Of a DNA stretch of 33,581 nucleotides, positions 1 to 9,278 are shown piece after piece. Every line of letters starts with the position of its first letter. The stretch's first letter is position 1. Source of the stretch: CAYVQE01 sp964633205. GTDB taxonomy: Bacteria > Myxococcota > B64-G9. Under the pieces are notes generated by a model that saw only the letters and a program-made list of their open reading frames with translations, searched no databases and had not been told where the DNA came from. The DNA is taken from assembly GCA_964633205.1 (NCBI GenBank), contig CAZWFN010000061.1, positions 1 through 33,581 on the forward strand, written 5' to 3'. The translations under genes were made by a program, and so were the position numbers.

Positions 1-71
1 CCCACTTGACACTTATTCAATATTGTCAGGGAGCTTAGATCAATAGGCGATTTAGATAAGTGTCAAGTGGG
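1..71. repeat. 16-bp perfect inverted repeat at the window edge
   Basis: Bases 1-16 and 56-71 are exact reverse complements (the left arm begins CCCACTTGACAC), with an AT-rich 39-nt loop between them. It lies 3' of the minus-strand lipoprotein gene. The left arm starts at base 1, so the element may continue outside the window. It could be a transcript-end hairpin or a REP/MITE-like element; there is no T-run next to the stem, so a classical terminator is not supported. Confidence 0.7.
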
Positions 72-83
72 CAGACCTGACCC

Positions 84-101
84 CATACTCACCATACTCA
101 C
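84..101. repeat. Tandem 9-bp duplication over a stop codon
   Basis: CATACTCAC occurs twice head to tail (84-92 and 93-101). The second copy contains the stop codon of the minus-strand lipoprotein gene (98-100). The duplication adjoins the CTGACCCCAT motif at 77-86, so it sits at the edge of the repeat element. Confidence 0.7.
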
Positions 102-1459
102 GGTTCGTAGCAGCAGCGGGTGCCGAACTCGGGGCGGACCGTGGCCGGCGGTCGGCTGTGCTCTACGTACCAGGCGACCAGGCAGCTGGTGAGCTGCTCG
201 ACGTCGGCTGTGTCCTCGGGCGTGCAGGCGGAGCAGTCGCCGCCGCAGTCGCAGCGCACGCAGGCATGGCTGAAGCCGGCCAGCACGTACTCGCCGGGAC
301 AGCCGTTGCTCTCATCGTCTACCCATTCGGCCAGGTTGCCGCTGGTGTCGCAGGTGCCGATGTCCGAGCAGCACTCCGGCCGGGCGCCGGCCGGCTCGAC
401 CGCGCCGCTGCCGGCCAGCGCGTCGTTGCACATCCCGCCGACGAAGGCCTGGCCGTAGGGGTACTTCAGCGCGGCCACGCCATAGCAGCCCGAGGTCCAC
501 TCGTGGCGGCTGCACAGCCGCTTGCCCTGGGCGCGGCAGGCGCGCCGGGCGCGATGCAGGCTCAGGTGGCCCGAGGGCACCACCCCGGGCAGGGCGCAGG
601 CGTAAAGCTCGACCGCGGCTGTACCGCTGGCCGGCCATTCGGCCGGGTAATCGTCGTTCTCTTGGCCGTAGATGGTGCCCGAGCAGTCGGCCTGCTCGTA
701 GACGGCGATCTCGTAGACGTCCATCCACACGCCCGGAAAGGAGGGGATGGGCACCATGGCCCCACCCGGCTCGTCGATCAGGCCGTTGCAGTTGTTGTCC
801 AGCCCGTCCTGGGCGCTGGCACCGGTCTCCGGCTCGGCCAGCGGCTCGGCGTCCTCGTCGATCTGGCCGTCGCAGTCGCTGTCGATGCCGTCGCAGATCG
901 CGTCATGTTCAGGTGTATAGTCGGGGCCGTAGTCGCAGCCGCTCCACTGCCCGGCGCCGATGCAGGTCTCTTCGGCACCCTGGCAGACACCGGCCTGCAG
1001 GGGACAGGGCCGCGGCGCCACGTCCTCGTCGGTCTGGCCGTCGCAGTCCTCGTCCAGCCCGTCGCAGGTTGAATCCGCAGGTGCCGGCCGCTGCGCATCG
1101 CAGCTGGTGCCCAGGCCATCGGCGGCGCAGATCCACTCGCCCGGCGGGCAGGGCGCGTAGCTGCAAGGCCGGCCCAACTCGGTGAAGTCCTCGTCGGTCT
1201 GGCCGTCGCAGTCGTCGTCCAGTCCGTTGCACAGCTCCCCTTCAGGCCGCGGGGTGCAATCCTCGACACAGCGGCCGCGGGCGTCGCAGGCCTGGCCCTC
1301 GGGGCAGTCCGAATCGATCACGCAGTTGTAGATGCAGTCGCCCCCGGCACAGAAAAGGCCAGACGAGCAATCGCTGTCATCCCGGCATCCGGAGTCGGAC
1401 GAACCGCAGCCGGCGAAAAGCCCGCCGATCGCCAGAATCGCAGCCAGACGCAAGCACAT
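98..1459 (-). CDS. MopE-like metal-binding-repeat lipoprotein with sulfatase-modifying-factor-like domain
   Basis: 453-aa predicted exported lipoprotein. The N-terminus is a signal peptide with lipobox (LFAGC, then GSSDSG). Residues about 20-70 form a Cys-rich segment. About 75-230 hold four repeats of the form C/Q-DGLDxDCDGQxDED, the 'putative metal-binding motif' of MopE-like proteins. About 235-453 resemble a formylglycine-generating-enzyme/SUMF1 fold (VWMDVYEIAVYE near the start, CSRHEWTSGCYG, SGNLAEWVDD, terminal FGTRCCYEP). The SUMF-like part is probably a binding or structural domain, because catalytic cysteines cannot be assigned by eye. The repeats are also conserved in DNA (around 855-900, 1020-1066 and 1187-1230). 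No good Shine-Dalgarno is visible; the start was chosen because it gives an intact signal peptide. The function is unknown, probably an outer-membrane-anchored surface protein. The gene is flanked on both sides by CTGACCCCAT repeats. Confidence 0.85.
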   Translation of the reverse strand: MCLRLAAILAIGGLFAGCGSSDSGCRDDSDCSSGLFCAGGDCIYNCVIDSDCPEGQACDARGRCVEDCTPRPEGELCNGLDDDCDGQTDEDFTELGRPCSYAPCPPGEWICAADGLGTSCDAQRPAPADSTCDGLDEDCDGQTDEDVAPRPCPLQAGVCQGAEETCIGAGQWSGCDYGPDYTPEHDAICDGIDSDCDGQIDEDAEPLAEPETGASAQDGLDNNCNGLIDEPGGAMVPIPSFPGVWMDVYEIAVYEQADCSGTIYGQENDDYPAEWPASGTAAVELYACALPGVVPSGHLSLHRARRACRAQGKRLCSRHEWTSGCYGVAALKYPYGQAFVGGMCNDALAGSGAVEPAGARPECCSDIGTCDTSGNLAEWVDDESNGCPGEYVLAGFSHACVRCDCGGDCSACTPEDTADVEQLTSCLVAWYVEHSRPPATVRPEFGTRCCYEP

Positions 1460-1476
1460 CGCATTTTCCCAATCTC

Positions 1477-1505
1477 TGGGGTCAGAATCTCTGACCCCAT
1501 TTTTT
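1477..1505. repeat. GGGGTCAGA palindrome, hairpin plus T6
   Basis: A 10-bp stem (1477-1486 with 1490-1499, 3-nt loop) is followed on the plus strand by TTTTTT. It looks like an intrinsic terminator for plus-strand transcription, but the genes on both sides run on the minus strand. The CTGACCCCAT half (1491-1500) recurs in the same orientation at 77-86, on the other side of the lipoprotein gene. GGGGTCAG palindromes resemble those reported near REP-type elements; that link is my inference. Confidence 0.65.
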
Positions 1506-1523
1506 CGCGGGTCGCGCCGCGGC

Positions 1524-2006
1524 TCAGCTGCGCACCAGGGTCACCCGCCGGCCGCCGAGCTGCAGGTGGATGCCGTCGGCATCTTCCTCGACCAGCTCGG
1601 ACAGGTCGTGCAGCGCGTTGGTGGTCAGCCGGGCCCGGTCGCCGTCGAGCACCCGGCAGGTCATGACGCCGCGGTCGTCCTGTTCGAAGCTTTCCGGGTC
1701 GACCGCCACCGCCGCGCCGGTGTTCAGCGACGCCTGCAGGTGCCGGCGCTGCTCGTCCAGCGCCAGGTGGCGGACGAAGTAGGCGCTGTCGGCCACCCGG
1801 AAGTAGACCCGCTCCTGCTTGCCGTCGAAGGTGTTCCACAGATAGTAGCGGCCCTGCTCGTCCTTGCGGATGGCGCGGTGGAAGAAGGTGGCGATCTTGG
1901 CGTTCTCGACCGGCTCGCCATGGTGTAGCCAGTCGCCGCGTTCGGTCAGCTCCAGCCCGCTGTCCTCGGCCGCCACCACCCGGGCGTTTTCACTCTCTTC
2001 GTTCAT
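1524..2006 (-). CDS. DUF1285-like protein
   Basis: 160-aa soluble protein. The central part (GDWLHHGEPVENAKIATFF, then a KDEQGRYYLWNTFDGKQ stretch) resembles DUF1285 proteins, which begin with a 'W.yhG.PI.r..lv.lF' segment followed by 'D..G.YYL'. The function of that family is not established. There is no signal peptide or membrane segment. The frame stays open far upstream, but ATG 2004-2006 is preferred: a promoter-like TTGTGC-N17-TACAGT ends only 6 nt upstream, which makes this the probable transcription start, and no Shine-Dalgarno is present. It faces away from the S1P-lyase-like gene, with about 150 nt between the two starts. Confidence 0.75.
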   Translation of the reverse strand: MNEESENARVVAAEDSGLELTERGDWLHHGEPVENAKIATFFHRAIRKDEQGRYYLWNTFDGKQERVYFRVADSAYFVRHLALDEQRRHLQASLNTGAAVAVDPESFEQDDRGVMTCRVLDGDRARLTTNALHDLSELVEEDADGIHLQLGGRRVTLVRS

Positions 2007-2012
2007 GGGCCG

Positions 2013-2041
2013 ACTGTAGCGCCGCAAAAGGCGCGGCACAA
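2013..2041 (-). promoter_or_regulatory. Promoter of the DUF1285-like gene (leaderless)
   Basis: TTGTGC (2036-2041), 17-nt spacer, TACAGT (2013-2018) on the minus strand. The -10 ends 6 nt before the ATG, so transcription should start at or next to the start codon. The layout, including much of the GC-rich spacer, is very similar to the promoter at 11869-11897. Confidence 0.5.
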
Positions 2042-2105
2042 GAGGCTCTCCTCGCGTCTGCGCAGCGCCGGCTGCTTCGAAAGCCTCCAGGGCGCTGGGC
2101 GGCGA

Positions 2106-2134
2106 TTGCAAGGCCCGCTGCGACGCGTTATACC
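2106..2134 (+). promoter_or_regulatory. Promoter of the S1P-lyase-like gene
   Basis: TTGCAA (2106-2111), 17-nt spacer, TATACC (2129-2134). The predicted start near 2141 leaves a leader of about 22 nt that contains the Shine-Dalgarno GGGAGG just before ATG 2163. Confidence 0.5.
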
Positions 2135-2162
2135 TGGGCAGCCAATTCCAGGGAGGACCTGC

Positions 2163-3650
<1,488 letters not shown>

Positions 3651-3653
3651 CGG

Positions 3654-3668
3654 CGGGCCTCCAGCCCG
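3654..3668. terminator. Small hairpin between convergent genes
   Basis: CGGGC-CTCCA-GCCCG forms a 5-bp stem in the 21-nt gap between the S1P-lyase-like and crtU-like stops, followed on the plus strand by AGTTT. A short, weak candidate for a shared bidirectional terminator. Confidence 0.25.
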
Positions 3669-3671
3669 AGT

Positions 3672-5216
3672 TTACCGCGCCAGCAGGCCGCGGGGCGGCA
3701 CCGAGTCGATGGGCTCGGTCTGCAGGCCGCTGCGGTCGAGCACCTCGTTGGCCGCCAGCAGCCCGGAGGTCACCGCCGCTTCCATCAGCATGGCCGGCAG
3801 CGGCAGCCGTACCCAGTCGCCGGCCAGAAACAGGTTGGGCACGTCGATCACCGTGGCCGGCCGCTCGGCCCACAGCCCGGTGTGGAAGGCGGTGAAGTCG
3901 CGGTTGACCTGCAGGTGCTCGGCCAGGATGACGGCCTGTTTGAGCTCCGGGAAGTAATCGCCCAGCTCGCGCAGCAGGTGCTCGCGCACCTCCTCGCGCG
4001 AGCCCACGTGATCGGGCACCGAGTAGCAGTGTAGCTCGAACACGCCGCCGCCGCTGGCCGAGGCCCAATCGGCCGAGCTCTTCTCCAGCCGCGGGTAGAA
4101 CGAGATCGAGTCGAGCAGCGGGGCGTGCTCGGTGATGACGAAGCCGGGCAGGTCGCGGCCGAAGTCGCGGTCCAACCACAGCCGCAGCACCGCGTAGCGC
4201 TGCGAGATCTTGAGCCCGCCCACCTGGCGGGCGAACAGCGGGTAGCGATCGGCCAGCGCGGGCGAGGCGTCGACGATGCGCCGGGCGCCGGCCACGTCGG
4301 GGGAGAACACCAGGTAGTCGTAATGCTCACCGTCCAGATCGAAGCGACCATCGTCGTCGAGGCCGATGGCGCCGACCGGGCTGGACAGGTGGATGCGGCC
4401 GCCGCTGCCCTCGATGGCCCGCTGGAAGGGCGCCAGCAGGCTCAGTTCGTAGGATTCGTCGGGGTAATCGTAGATCAACCCGCCGTCCTGGCCCAGGAAG
4501 AAGAAATGGAAGCTCTTGATCAGCTCGGCCATGCTCATCAGCTCGGGCTGGGCGAAAAAGGCCCGGCTGAAGGAGTTGAACATCAGCTTCAGCCCGGCCG
4601 GCAGCCGGGTGCGGCGGGTGAACTCGTCGTAGGACACGTGGTCGAAACGTTCGAAGGTGCGTTGCGGATCGTACTGCAGCAAGGCCATCAGACCCATGGT
4701 GCGCGGGTTGAGCAGCACGTCGGACAGCGAGTAGATCTTGCGCCGGAGCATGTCCAGGATGTTGAGCACCGGCGTGGTCTCCAGCCCGGCGAAGGAGAAC
4801 TGGCGCCCGTCGCGCAGCAGGATGCGGTAGTCGTCGATGGGCCGGAAATGCTCGCTGATGCCCAGCTCCTCGAACACCCGCAGCAGGTTGTAGTAGTGCG
4901 GAAAGAAGGCGTGGAAGCCGTGCTCGGTGTAGACCTTCTGACCGCTGGGGCCGTCCACCGGCCAGGCGCCCACCTTGCCGCCCAGGTAGTCGTGGGCGTC
5001 GAACAGGTCGAGGGTGAAGCCGCGCTCGGCCAGCACCTTGGCCGCGGTCATGCCGGCCAGCCCGCCGCCGACCACCGCCACCCGCGCGTCGCCCTCGTTT
5101 CGACGCGGCCGGTCCAGCGCCGGGCGGTGGAAGGCATGGCGGTAGCCGCCGAAGCGTTTGCGGATGAAGTCGCGTACAGGCGAGCGACCCTGGGTCTGCG
5201 GTTCGTTTGCGGGCAT
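3672..5216 (-). CDS. crtU: CrtU-like FAD-dependent carotenoid desaturase/methylase
   Basis: 514-aa FAD-dependent amine-oxidase-fold protein. The dinucleotide motif VVGGGLAGMTAAKVL lies near residue 50, and LFLAGDWVRLPLPAMLMEAA near the C-terminus closes the FAD site. The middle (HGFHAFFPHYYNLLRVFEE, then SFSRAFFAQPELMSMAELI with FHFFFLG) matches what I recall of CrtU, the beta-carotene desaturase/methyltransferase that turns a beta-ionone ring into an aromatic ring (isorenieratene pathway). Divergent crtY and crtI support a carotenoid substrate. An alternative is another phytoene-desaturase-like oxidoreductase or a HpnE-like enzyme. The start has a strong Shine-Dalgarno (GGGGGAGG) and lies about 38 nt downstream of a promoter-like TTGATT-N17-TATTCT. 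It is separated from crtY by a roughly 200-nt divergent region. Confidence 0.7.
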   Translation of the reverse strand: MPANEPQTQGRSPVRDFIRKRFGGYRHAFHRPALDRPRRNEGDARVAVVGGGLAGMTAAKVLAERGFTLDLFDAHDYLGGKVGAWPVDGPSGQKVYTEHGFHAFFPHYYNLLRVFEELGISEHFRPIDDYRILLRDGRQFSFAGLETTPVLNILDMLRRKIYSLSDVLLNPRTMGLMALLQYDPQRTFERFDHVSYDEFTRRTRLPAGLKLMFNSFSRAFFAQPELMSMAELIKSFHFFFLGQDGGLIYDYPDESYELSLLAPFQRAIEGSGGRIHLSSPVGAIGLDDDGRFDLDGEHYDYLVFSPDVAGARRIVDASPALADRYPLFARQVGGLKISQRYAVLRLWLDRDFGRDLPGFVITEHAPLLDSISFYPRLEKSSADWASASGGGVFELHCYSVPDHVGSREEVREHLLRELGDYFPELKQAVILAEHLQVNRDFTAFHTGLWAERPATVIDVPNLFLAGDWVRLPLPAMLMEAAVTSGLLAANEVLDRSGLQTEPIDSVPPRGLLAR

Positions 5217-5254
5217 GCTTACCTCCCCCGGCTCGGTCCCGTTGGTCGCCGATG

Positions 5255-5283
5255 AGAATAGTGCCCCCGGCGCCCGGAATCAA
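5255..5283 (-). promoter_or_regulatory. Promoter of the crtU-like gene
   Basis: TTGATT (5278-5283), 17-nt spacer, TATTCT (5255-5260) on the minus strand. It leaves a leader of about 33 nt containing GGGGGAGG ahead of the start at 5216. Confidence 0.5.
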
Positions 5284-5342
5284 CGGCGTTTGCCCTGAAT
5301 CCTCTAGCCAAGCAAGGATGCGAAGTCCTGGCCGGTCCTGGT

Positions 5343-5371
5343 TTGCGCCATGGCCGGCCGCGTGCCAAGAT
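5343..5371 (+). promoter_or_regulatory. Weak candidate promoter for the crtY operon
   Basis: TTGCGC (5343-5348), 17-nt spacer, CAAGAT (5366-5371), about 45 nt before the chosen crtY start. The -10 matches consensus at only three positions, so this is a weak call based mainly on spacing and position. Confidence 0.25.
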
Positions 5372-5416
5372 CGGCCGCGCGCCGGCCGCGGCGCGGGCGA
5401 GGAAAGCGAGCGTCAC

Positions 5417-6580
5417 GTGTACGATTTCGTGCTGGTGGGAGGTGGTCTGGCCAACGGGCTCAACGCCCTGGCCCTGCTCGATGCCCGGCCCGCTCTGCGC
5501 CTGGCGCTGGTCGAGCGCGAGCCGCGGCTCGGCGGCAACCACACCTGGTGCTTCCACGCCGGAGATCTGACGCCGGCGGCCCGCCGCTGGCTGGAGCCGC
5601 TGGTGGTCCACCGCTGGCCGGGCTACGCGGTGCGCTTTCCGCGGCTGCAGCGGGTGCTGGATCAGCCCTACGCGGCCATCACCGCCGAGCGGTTGCACGG
5701 CGTGGTCGGCCGGGCGCTGGCCGAAGCGCCGCGGGCCGAGCTGCTGTGCTCTGCGGCGGTCGAACGGGTGGCCGCCGACGGGGTGCGGCTGGCCGACGGC
5801 CGCCGGCTGGCCGCCGGCTGCGTGGTCGACGCCCGCGGGCCCGAGGCGGCCGCGGCGCCGCGCGGCTGCGGTTGGCAGAAGTTTTTGGGCCAAGAGCTGC
5901 GCACCACCGCGGCCCACGGTCTCGAGCGGCCGCTGGTGATGGACGCCGCGGTGGCGCAGAGCGACGGCTACCGCTTCGTCTACGCGCTGCCCTGCGGCCC
6001 GCGGCGCTTGCTGGTCGAGGACACCCATTTCGCCGACGGACCCGAGCTGGATGCGAAAGGCGCGCGCGCGGGCATCGCCGGCTGGTTGGCCGCGCGCGGG
6101 CTGCGGGTCGCGGCCGTGCTGCGCGAGGAGAGCGGCTGTCTGCCCATGCCCTGGACGGCCCCGGCGCCGCCTGCGGCCGGCGGGCCCATCGCCGCCGGCA
6201 TGCAGGGCGGCTGGTTCCACCCGGGCACCGGCTACTCGCTTCCGGCCGCGGCCCGGCTGGCCGAGCTGCTGGCCGCATGGGCCCCGCGGCCGCCGGCCGC
6301 GGCGGCGCTCGAGGCATGCTGGCGCGCGCTCGAACACCAGGCCGGCTTCGCCCGGCTGCTCAACCGCATGCTGTTCAATTGGATCCGGCCGCAGCGGCGG
6401 TGGACCATCCTGGAGCGCTTCTACCGGCTGGATGCCGGCGCCATCAGCCGCTACTATGGGCTGCGTTTGCGGTGGGCCGATCAGGCGCGCATTCTGATCG
6501 ACAGGCCGCCGGGCGCGCAGTGGTTGCGCCTGCCGGGTTCCGCGCGGTGCGCCGAGAGCGGGAGGACGGATGCAGGGTGA
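5417..6580 (+). CDS. crtY: Lycopene beta-cyclase CrtY
   Basis: 387-aa FAD/NAD(P)-fold lycopene cyclase of the CrtY type, converting lycopene to gamma- and beta-carotene. The N-terminus YDFVLVGGGLANGLNALAL is the dinucleotide motif, followed by EREPRLGGNHTWCFH. FLGQELRTTAAHG, ERPLVMDAAVAQSDGYRFVY and LLVEDTHFAD are CrtY signature blocks, and a C-terminal GGWFHPGTGYSLPAA completes the fold. The GTG at 5417 is chosen because it puts the FAD motif at residues 3-20 and gives the usual family length; the frame is open upstream and the Shine-Dalgarno is poor. It overlaps crtI by 11 nt, so the two are translationally coupled. Divergent from the crtU-like gene. Confidence 0.9.
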   Translation: MYDFVLVGGGLANGLNALALLDARPALRLALVEREPRLGGNHTWCFHAGDLTPAARRWLEPLVVHRWPGYAVRFPRLQRVLDQPYAAITAERLHGVVGRALAEAPRAELLCSAAVERVAADGVRLADGRRLAAGCVVDARGPEAAAAPRGCGWQKFLGQELRTTAAHGLERPLVMDAAVAQSDGYRFVYALPCGPRRLLVEDTHFADGPELDAKGARAGIAGWLAARGLRVAAVLREESGCLPMPWTAPAPPAAGGPIAAGMQGGWFHPGTGYSLPAAARLAELLAAWAPRPPAAAALEACWRALEHQAGFARLLNRMLFNWIRPQRRWTILERFYRLDAGAISRYYGLRLRWADQARILIDRPPGAQWLRLPGSARCAESGRTDAG

Positions 6581-8084
6581 GCACGACAGGCCGCGGGCGG
6601 CGGTGATCGGCGCCGGCTTCGGCGGACTGGCCGCCGCCATCCGGCTGCAGGCGGCCGGGCTGGAGACGGTGCTGTTCGAGGCCCGCGACCAGCCGGGCGG
6701 CCGGGCCGGCTACTTCGAGCAGCAGGGCTTTCACTTCGACACCGGGCCCACGGTGATCACCGCGCCCGAGTGCATCGAGGAGCTCTACGCCCTGGCCGGC
6801 CGGCGCTTGCAGGACGCGGTGGAGCTGCTGGACGTGCGGCCTTTCTACCGGCTGCGCTGGCACGACGGGGGGCAGTTCGACTACGGCACCGACATGGACG
6901 CCATGCGCGAGCAGATCCGCGCGCTGGAGCCGCGCGACGTGGCCGGCTACGAGCGCTTCCTGGACTTCTCGCGCAAGAACTTCGAGGCCGGCTACACCGA
7001 GCTGGTCTCGACCGCTTTTTTGAAGCTGAGCGACATGCTGCGGGTGGCGCCCAAGCTGATGCTGCTGCGCTCCGATCGCGCGGTCTACGGCTCGGTGGCC
7101 CGCTTCATCCGCAACGAGAAGCTGCGCCAGGCCTTGAGCTTCCACACCCTGCTGATCGGGGGCAGCCCCTTCGAGACCAGCTCCATCTACACCCTGATCC
7201 ACTACCTGGAGCGCAAGTGGGGCGTGTTCTACCCGCGCGGCGGCACCCGGGCGCTGGTGCGGGCCCTGGCCGAGCTGTTCGTGGCGCTGGGCGGCGAGCT
7301 GCGGCTGGCCACGCCGGTCAAGCGCATCGACCTGCGCCGCGACGGCAAGCGCTGGATCCACGAGATCCAGGCCGGTGCCGACGGCGCCGCCCCGGAGACC
7401 TTCGATCTGACCGTGTCCAACGCCGACCTGCACCACACCTACGCCCGGCTGCTGGCCGACGAGCCGCGGGCGCGGCCCATGCGGCGCAAGCTCGAGCGCA
7501 TGACCTGGTCCATGTCGCTGTTCATGGTCTATTTCGGGCTCGACCGCTGCTACGACGACCTCAAGCAGCACACCATCGTGTTCGGGCCGCGCTACCGGCA
7601 GCTGGTCGACAACATCTTCCACGGCCGCACACTGGCCGATGACTTCAGCCTATACCTGCACGCGCCCAGCGTGACCGACCCCGGGCTGGCGCCCGCCGGC
7701 TGCACCACCTGCTATGCGCTGAGCCCGGTGCAGCACCTGGGCCTGTCGCGGCCCGACTGGCAGCGGCTGGCGCCGCAGTACGCCGACGCCATCCTGGAGT
7801 CGCTGGAGGCCTTCCTGCCCGACCTGCGCCGTCACGTGGTCACCCGTTCGCTGACCACCCCGCTCGATTTCGAGCGCGACCTGGGCGCCTATCAGGGCAA
7901 CGGCTTCAGCGTGGCGCCGCTGCTGACCCAGAGCGCCTGGTTCCGGCCGCACAACCGCGACGAGCGGGTGCCGGGGCTGTACATCGCCGGCGCGGGCACG
8001 CATCCGGGCGCCGGGGTGCCGGGCGTGATCAACTCGGCCAAGGCCACCGCCCGGGTGGTGCTGGCCGACCTGGAGCGAGCCTGA
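6570..8084 (+). CDS. crtI: Phytoene desaturase CrtI
   Basis: 504-aa FAD-dependent bacterial-type phytoene desaturase, converting phytoene to lycopene by successive dehydrogenations. The N-terminal FAD motif is AAVIGAGFGGLAAAIRL, followed by PGGRAGYFEQQGFHFDTGPT. YLERKWGVFYPRGGTRALV lies mid-protein. The C-terminal block PGLYIAGAGTHPGAGVPGV is the carotene-desaturase signature. The start ATG overlaps the 3' end of crtY and is preceded by GGAGG at close spacing. The next gene begins 17 nt downstream. The reaction could be three or four steps; with CrtY encoded beside it, lycopene is the expected product. Confidence 0.93.
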   Translation: MQGEHDRPRAAVIGAGFGGLAAAIRLQAAGLETVLFEARDQPGGRAGYFEQQGFHFDTGPTVITAPECIEELYALAGRRLQDAVELLDVRPFYRLRWHDGGQFDYGTDMDAMREQIRALEPRDVAGYERFLDFSRKNFEAGYTELVSTAFLKLSDMLRVAPKLMLLRSDRAVYGSVARFIRNEKLRQALSFHTLLIGGSPFETSSIYTLIHYLERKWGVFYPRGGTRALVRALAELFVALGGELRLATPVKRIDLRRDGKRWIHEIQAGADGAAPETFDLTVSNADLHHTYARLLADEPRARPMRRKLERMTWSMSLFMVYFGLDRCYDDLKQHTIVFGPRYRQLVDNIFHGRTLADDFSLYLHAPSVTDPGLAPAGCTTCYALSPVQHLGLSRPDWQRLAPQYADAILESLEAFLPDLRRHVVTRSLTTPLDFERDLGAYQGNGFSVAPLLTQSAWFRPHNRDERVPGLYIAGAGTHPGAGVPGVINSAKATARVVLADLERA

Positions 8085-8101
8085 AAGGGGAGGTGCGCGC
8101 C

Positions 8102-8590
8102 ATGCCGATGACCTTTTCCACCCGCGAGCGCTACCCGGTCGAGCCGGATCGCATGCTGCGCGTGCTGACCCACCCCGAGGTGCTGCGCGAGCAGAAGCGC
8201 CAGCAGGGGGCGCTGTCGGCCGAGGTGGTCGAGCGCGAGCGCAGCCCGCAGCGGCTGGTGCAGAAGGTCAACACCTTGGAGTACCACCGCGGCATGACCG
8301 GGGTGGACCGCTCGCGCACCGTACCGGCCGAGACGGTCTACGAGTGGGATCTGCAGCAGCGCCGCTGCCGCTGGCACTACCGCGGCGAGCGCGGCGACCG
8401 GGTGCGGCTGGACGGCATGATCGCGGTGGCGGCGCATCCGGAGGGCGTGCAGGTGGAGTCCGGCTTCGAGATCGCGGTGCGCGCGCCGCTGATCGGCCGC
8501 GCCATCGAGGCGCGCATCGCCCGCGAGATCGAGGCCGGGCTGGGCGACTTCGACGACCTGCTGCGCCGCTGGTGCGAGCGGGTGGAATGA
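8102..8590 (+). CDS. DUF2505-like START/SRPBCC-fold protein
   Basis: 162-aa protein resembling DUF2505, a family in the SRPBCC (START-like) hydrophobic-ligand-binding fold. The N-terminus (FSTRERYPVEPDRMLRVLT) and the late segment with ESGFEIAVRAPLIGRAIE fit that pattern: a hydrophobic-ligand cavity capped by a long C-terminal helix. The ATG at 8102 is preferred over an in-frame GTG at 8093, because GGGGAGG at 8087-8093 is 8 nt upstream of it and would overlap the GTG. It lies between crtI and a DUF2141 gene, overlapping the latter by 4 nt (ATGA), so it belongs to the carotenoid operon. A role in binding or delivering carotenoid is a guess from position. Confidence 0.75.
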   Translation: MPMTFSTRERYPVEPDRMLRVLTHPEVLREQKRQQGALSAEVVERERSPQRLVQKVNTLEYHRGMTGVDRSRTVPAETVYEWDLQQRRCRWHYRGERGDRVRLDGMIAVAAHPEGVQVESGFEIAVRAPLIGRAIEARIAREIEAGLGDFDDLLRRWCERVE

Positions 8591-9159
8591 TGGCCCGGCG
8601 AATCGATCGCGCCGCGTCCATCCCGCGCAGCGGTGTCCGGGCTGCGCGGGCTCGCGCCGGCGGCGGGCCGCGGTCGGTGCTGGCAGCCGCGCTGCTGGCC
8701 GCCGCGGCCGGGTTCGGCTGTCCGGGCCCGGCCGGCCCGCTGCGCGACCCGGCGCCGGCGGCCGACGGCGGCCAGGCCGCGCCGGTCGACGGCGGCCTGC
8801 GGGTGCGCATCGATGGCTTCCGCTCGCGCGCCGGCCAGGCGCGGGTGGCGCTGTTCCGCGCCGCGACCGGCTTCCCGGCCGAACACGGCCAAGCGCTCGA
8901 GACCTGGGTCGGTCCCATCCCGCAGGGGCGGCTGGAAGTGCGCTTCGCCGAGCTGGCGCCCGGCCCGCTGGCGGTGGCGGTGATCCACGACGCCGACGAA
9001 GACGGCCGGCTGGACCGCAACCTGTTCGGCGTACCCAGCGAGGGCTTCGGCGTATCCAACAACCCCGATCCCGGCAGCGGCCCCCCGAGCTACGCCCAAG
9101 CCCGCTTCGACCTGCCCCCCGAAGGCCAAACCATCACCATCCGCATGCGTTACTATTGA
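8587..9159 (+). CDS. DUF2141 lipoprotein
   Basis: 190-aa exported protein. It has an Arg-rich start, a hydrophobic segment and a lipobox-like Cys (LLAAAAGFGC), then a DUF2141 domain over about residues 75-190. Diagnostic blocks are ARVALFRAATGFPAE, an Asp-rich calcium-loop-like IHDADEDGRLDRNLFGVPSE and FGVSNNPDP. DUF2141 proteins are secreted beta-sandwich proteins of unknown function. The ATG overlaps the stop of the DUF2505 gene (ATGA), which indicates translational coupling, so it is the last gene of crtY-crtI-DUF2505-DUF2141. A second ATG follows at once (8590) and is equally possible. Confidence 0.85.
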   Translation: MMARRIDRAASIPRSGVRAARARAGGGPRSVLAAALLAAAAGFGCPGPAGPLRDPAPAADGGQAAPVDGGLRVRIDGFRSRAGQARVALFRAATGFPAEHGQALETWVGPIPQGRLEVRFAELAPGPLAVAVIHDADEDGRLDRNLFGVPSEGFGVSNNPDPGSGPPSYAQARFDLPPEGQTITIRMRYY

Positions 9160-9225
9160 CCAAGCTGCGAGAGAAGCCCAGCCCGAAGGTCCCCCGCCCG
9201 TAGTCGCCCAGCGCCGATCTCAACC

Positions 9226-9278
9226 CCCTCCCCCCAGCGAAGATCCGCGCTGCTGTCGACTTGGCGCTGGGGGGAGGG
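9226..9278. repeat. 14-bp inverted repeat between convergent genes
   Basis: CCCTCCCCCCAGCG (9226-9239) and its exact complement (9265-9278) are separated by 25 nt, in the gap between the convergent DUF2141 and GH31 genes. It is a strong potential stem that could end transcription from both sides, although no T-run follows. Confidence 0.6.

Noticed and set aside
855..1230. Short regularly recurring DNA repeats as a possible CRISPR array
   Set aside because: They are in-frame coding repeats of the MopE-type motif, with uneven spacing and no cas genes nearby.
1477..1505. Hairpin plus T6 as a working terminator
   Set aside because: It is oriented for plus-strand transcription, but no plus-strand gene ends here; it is better explained as a mobile palindrome.
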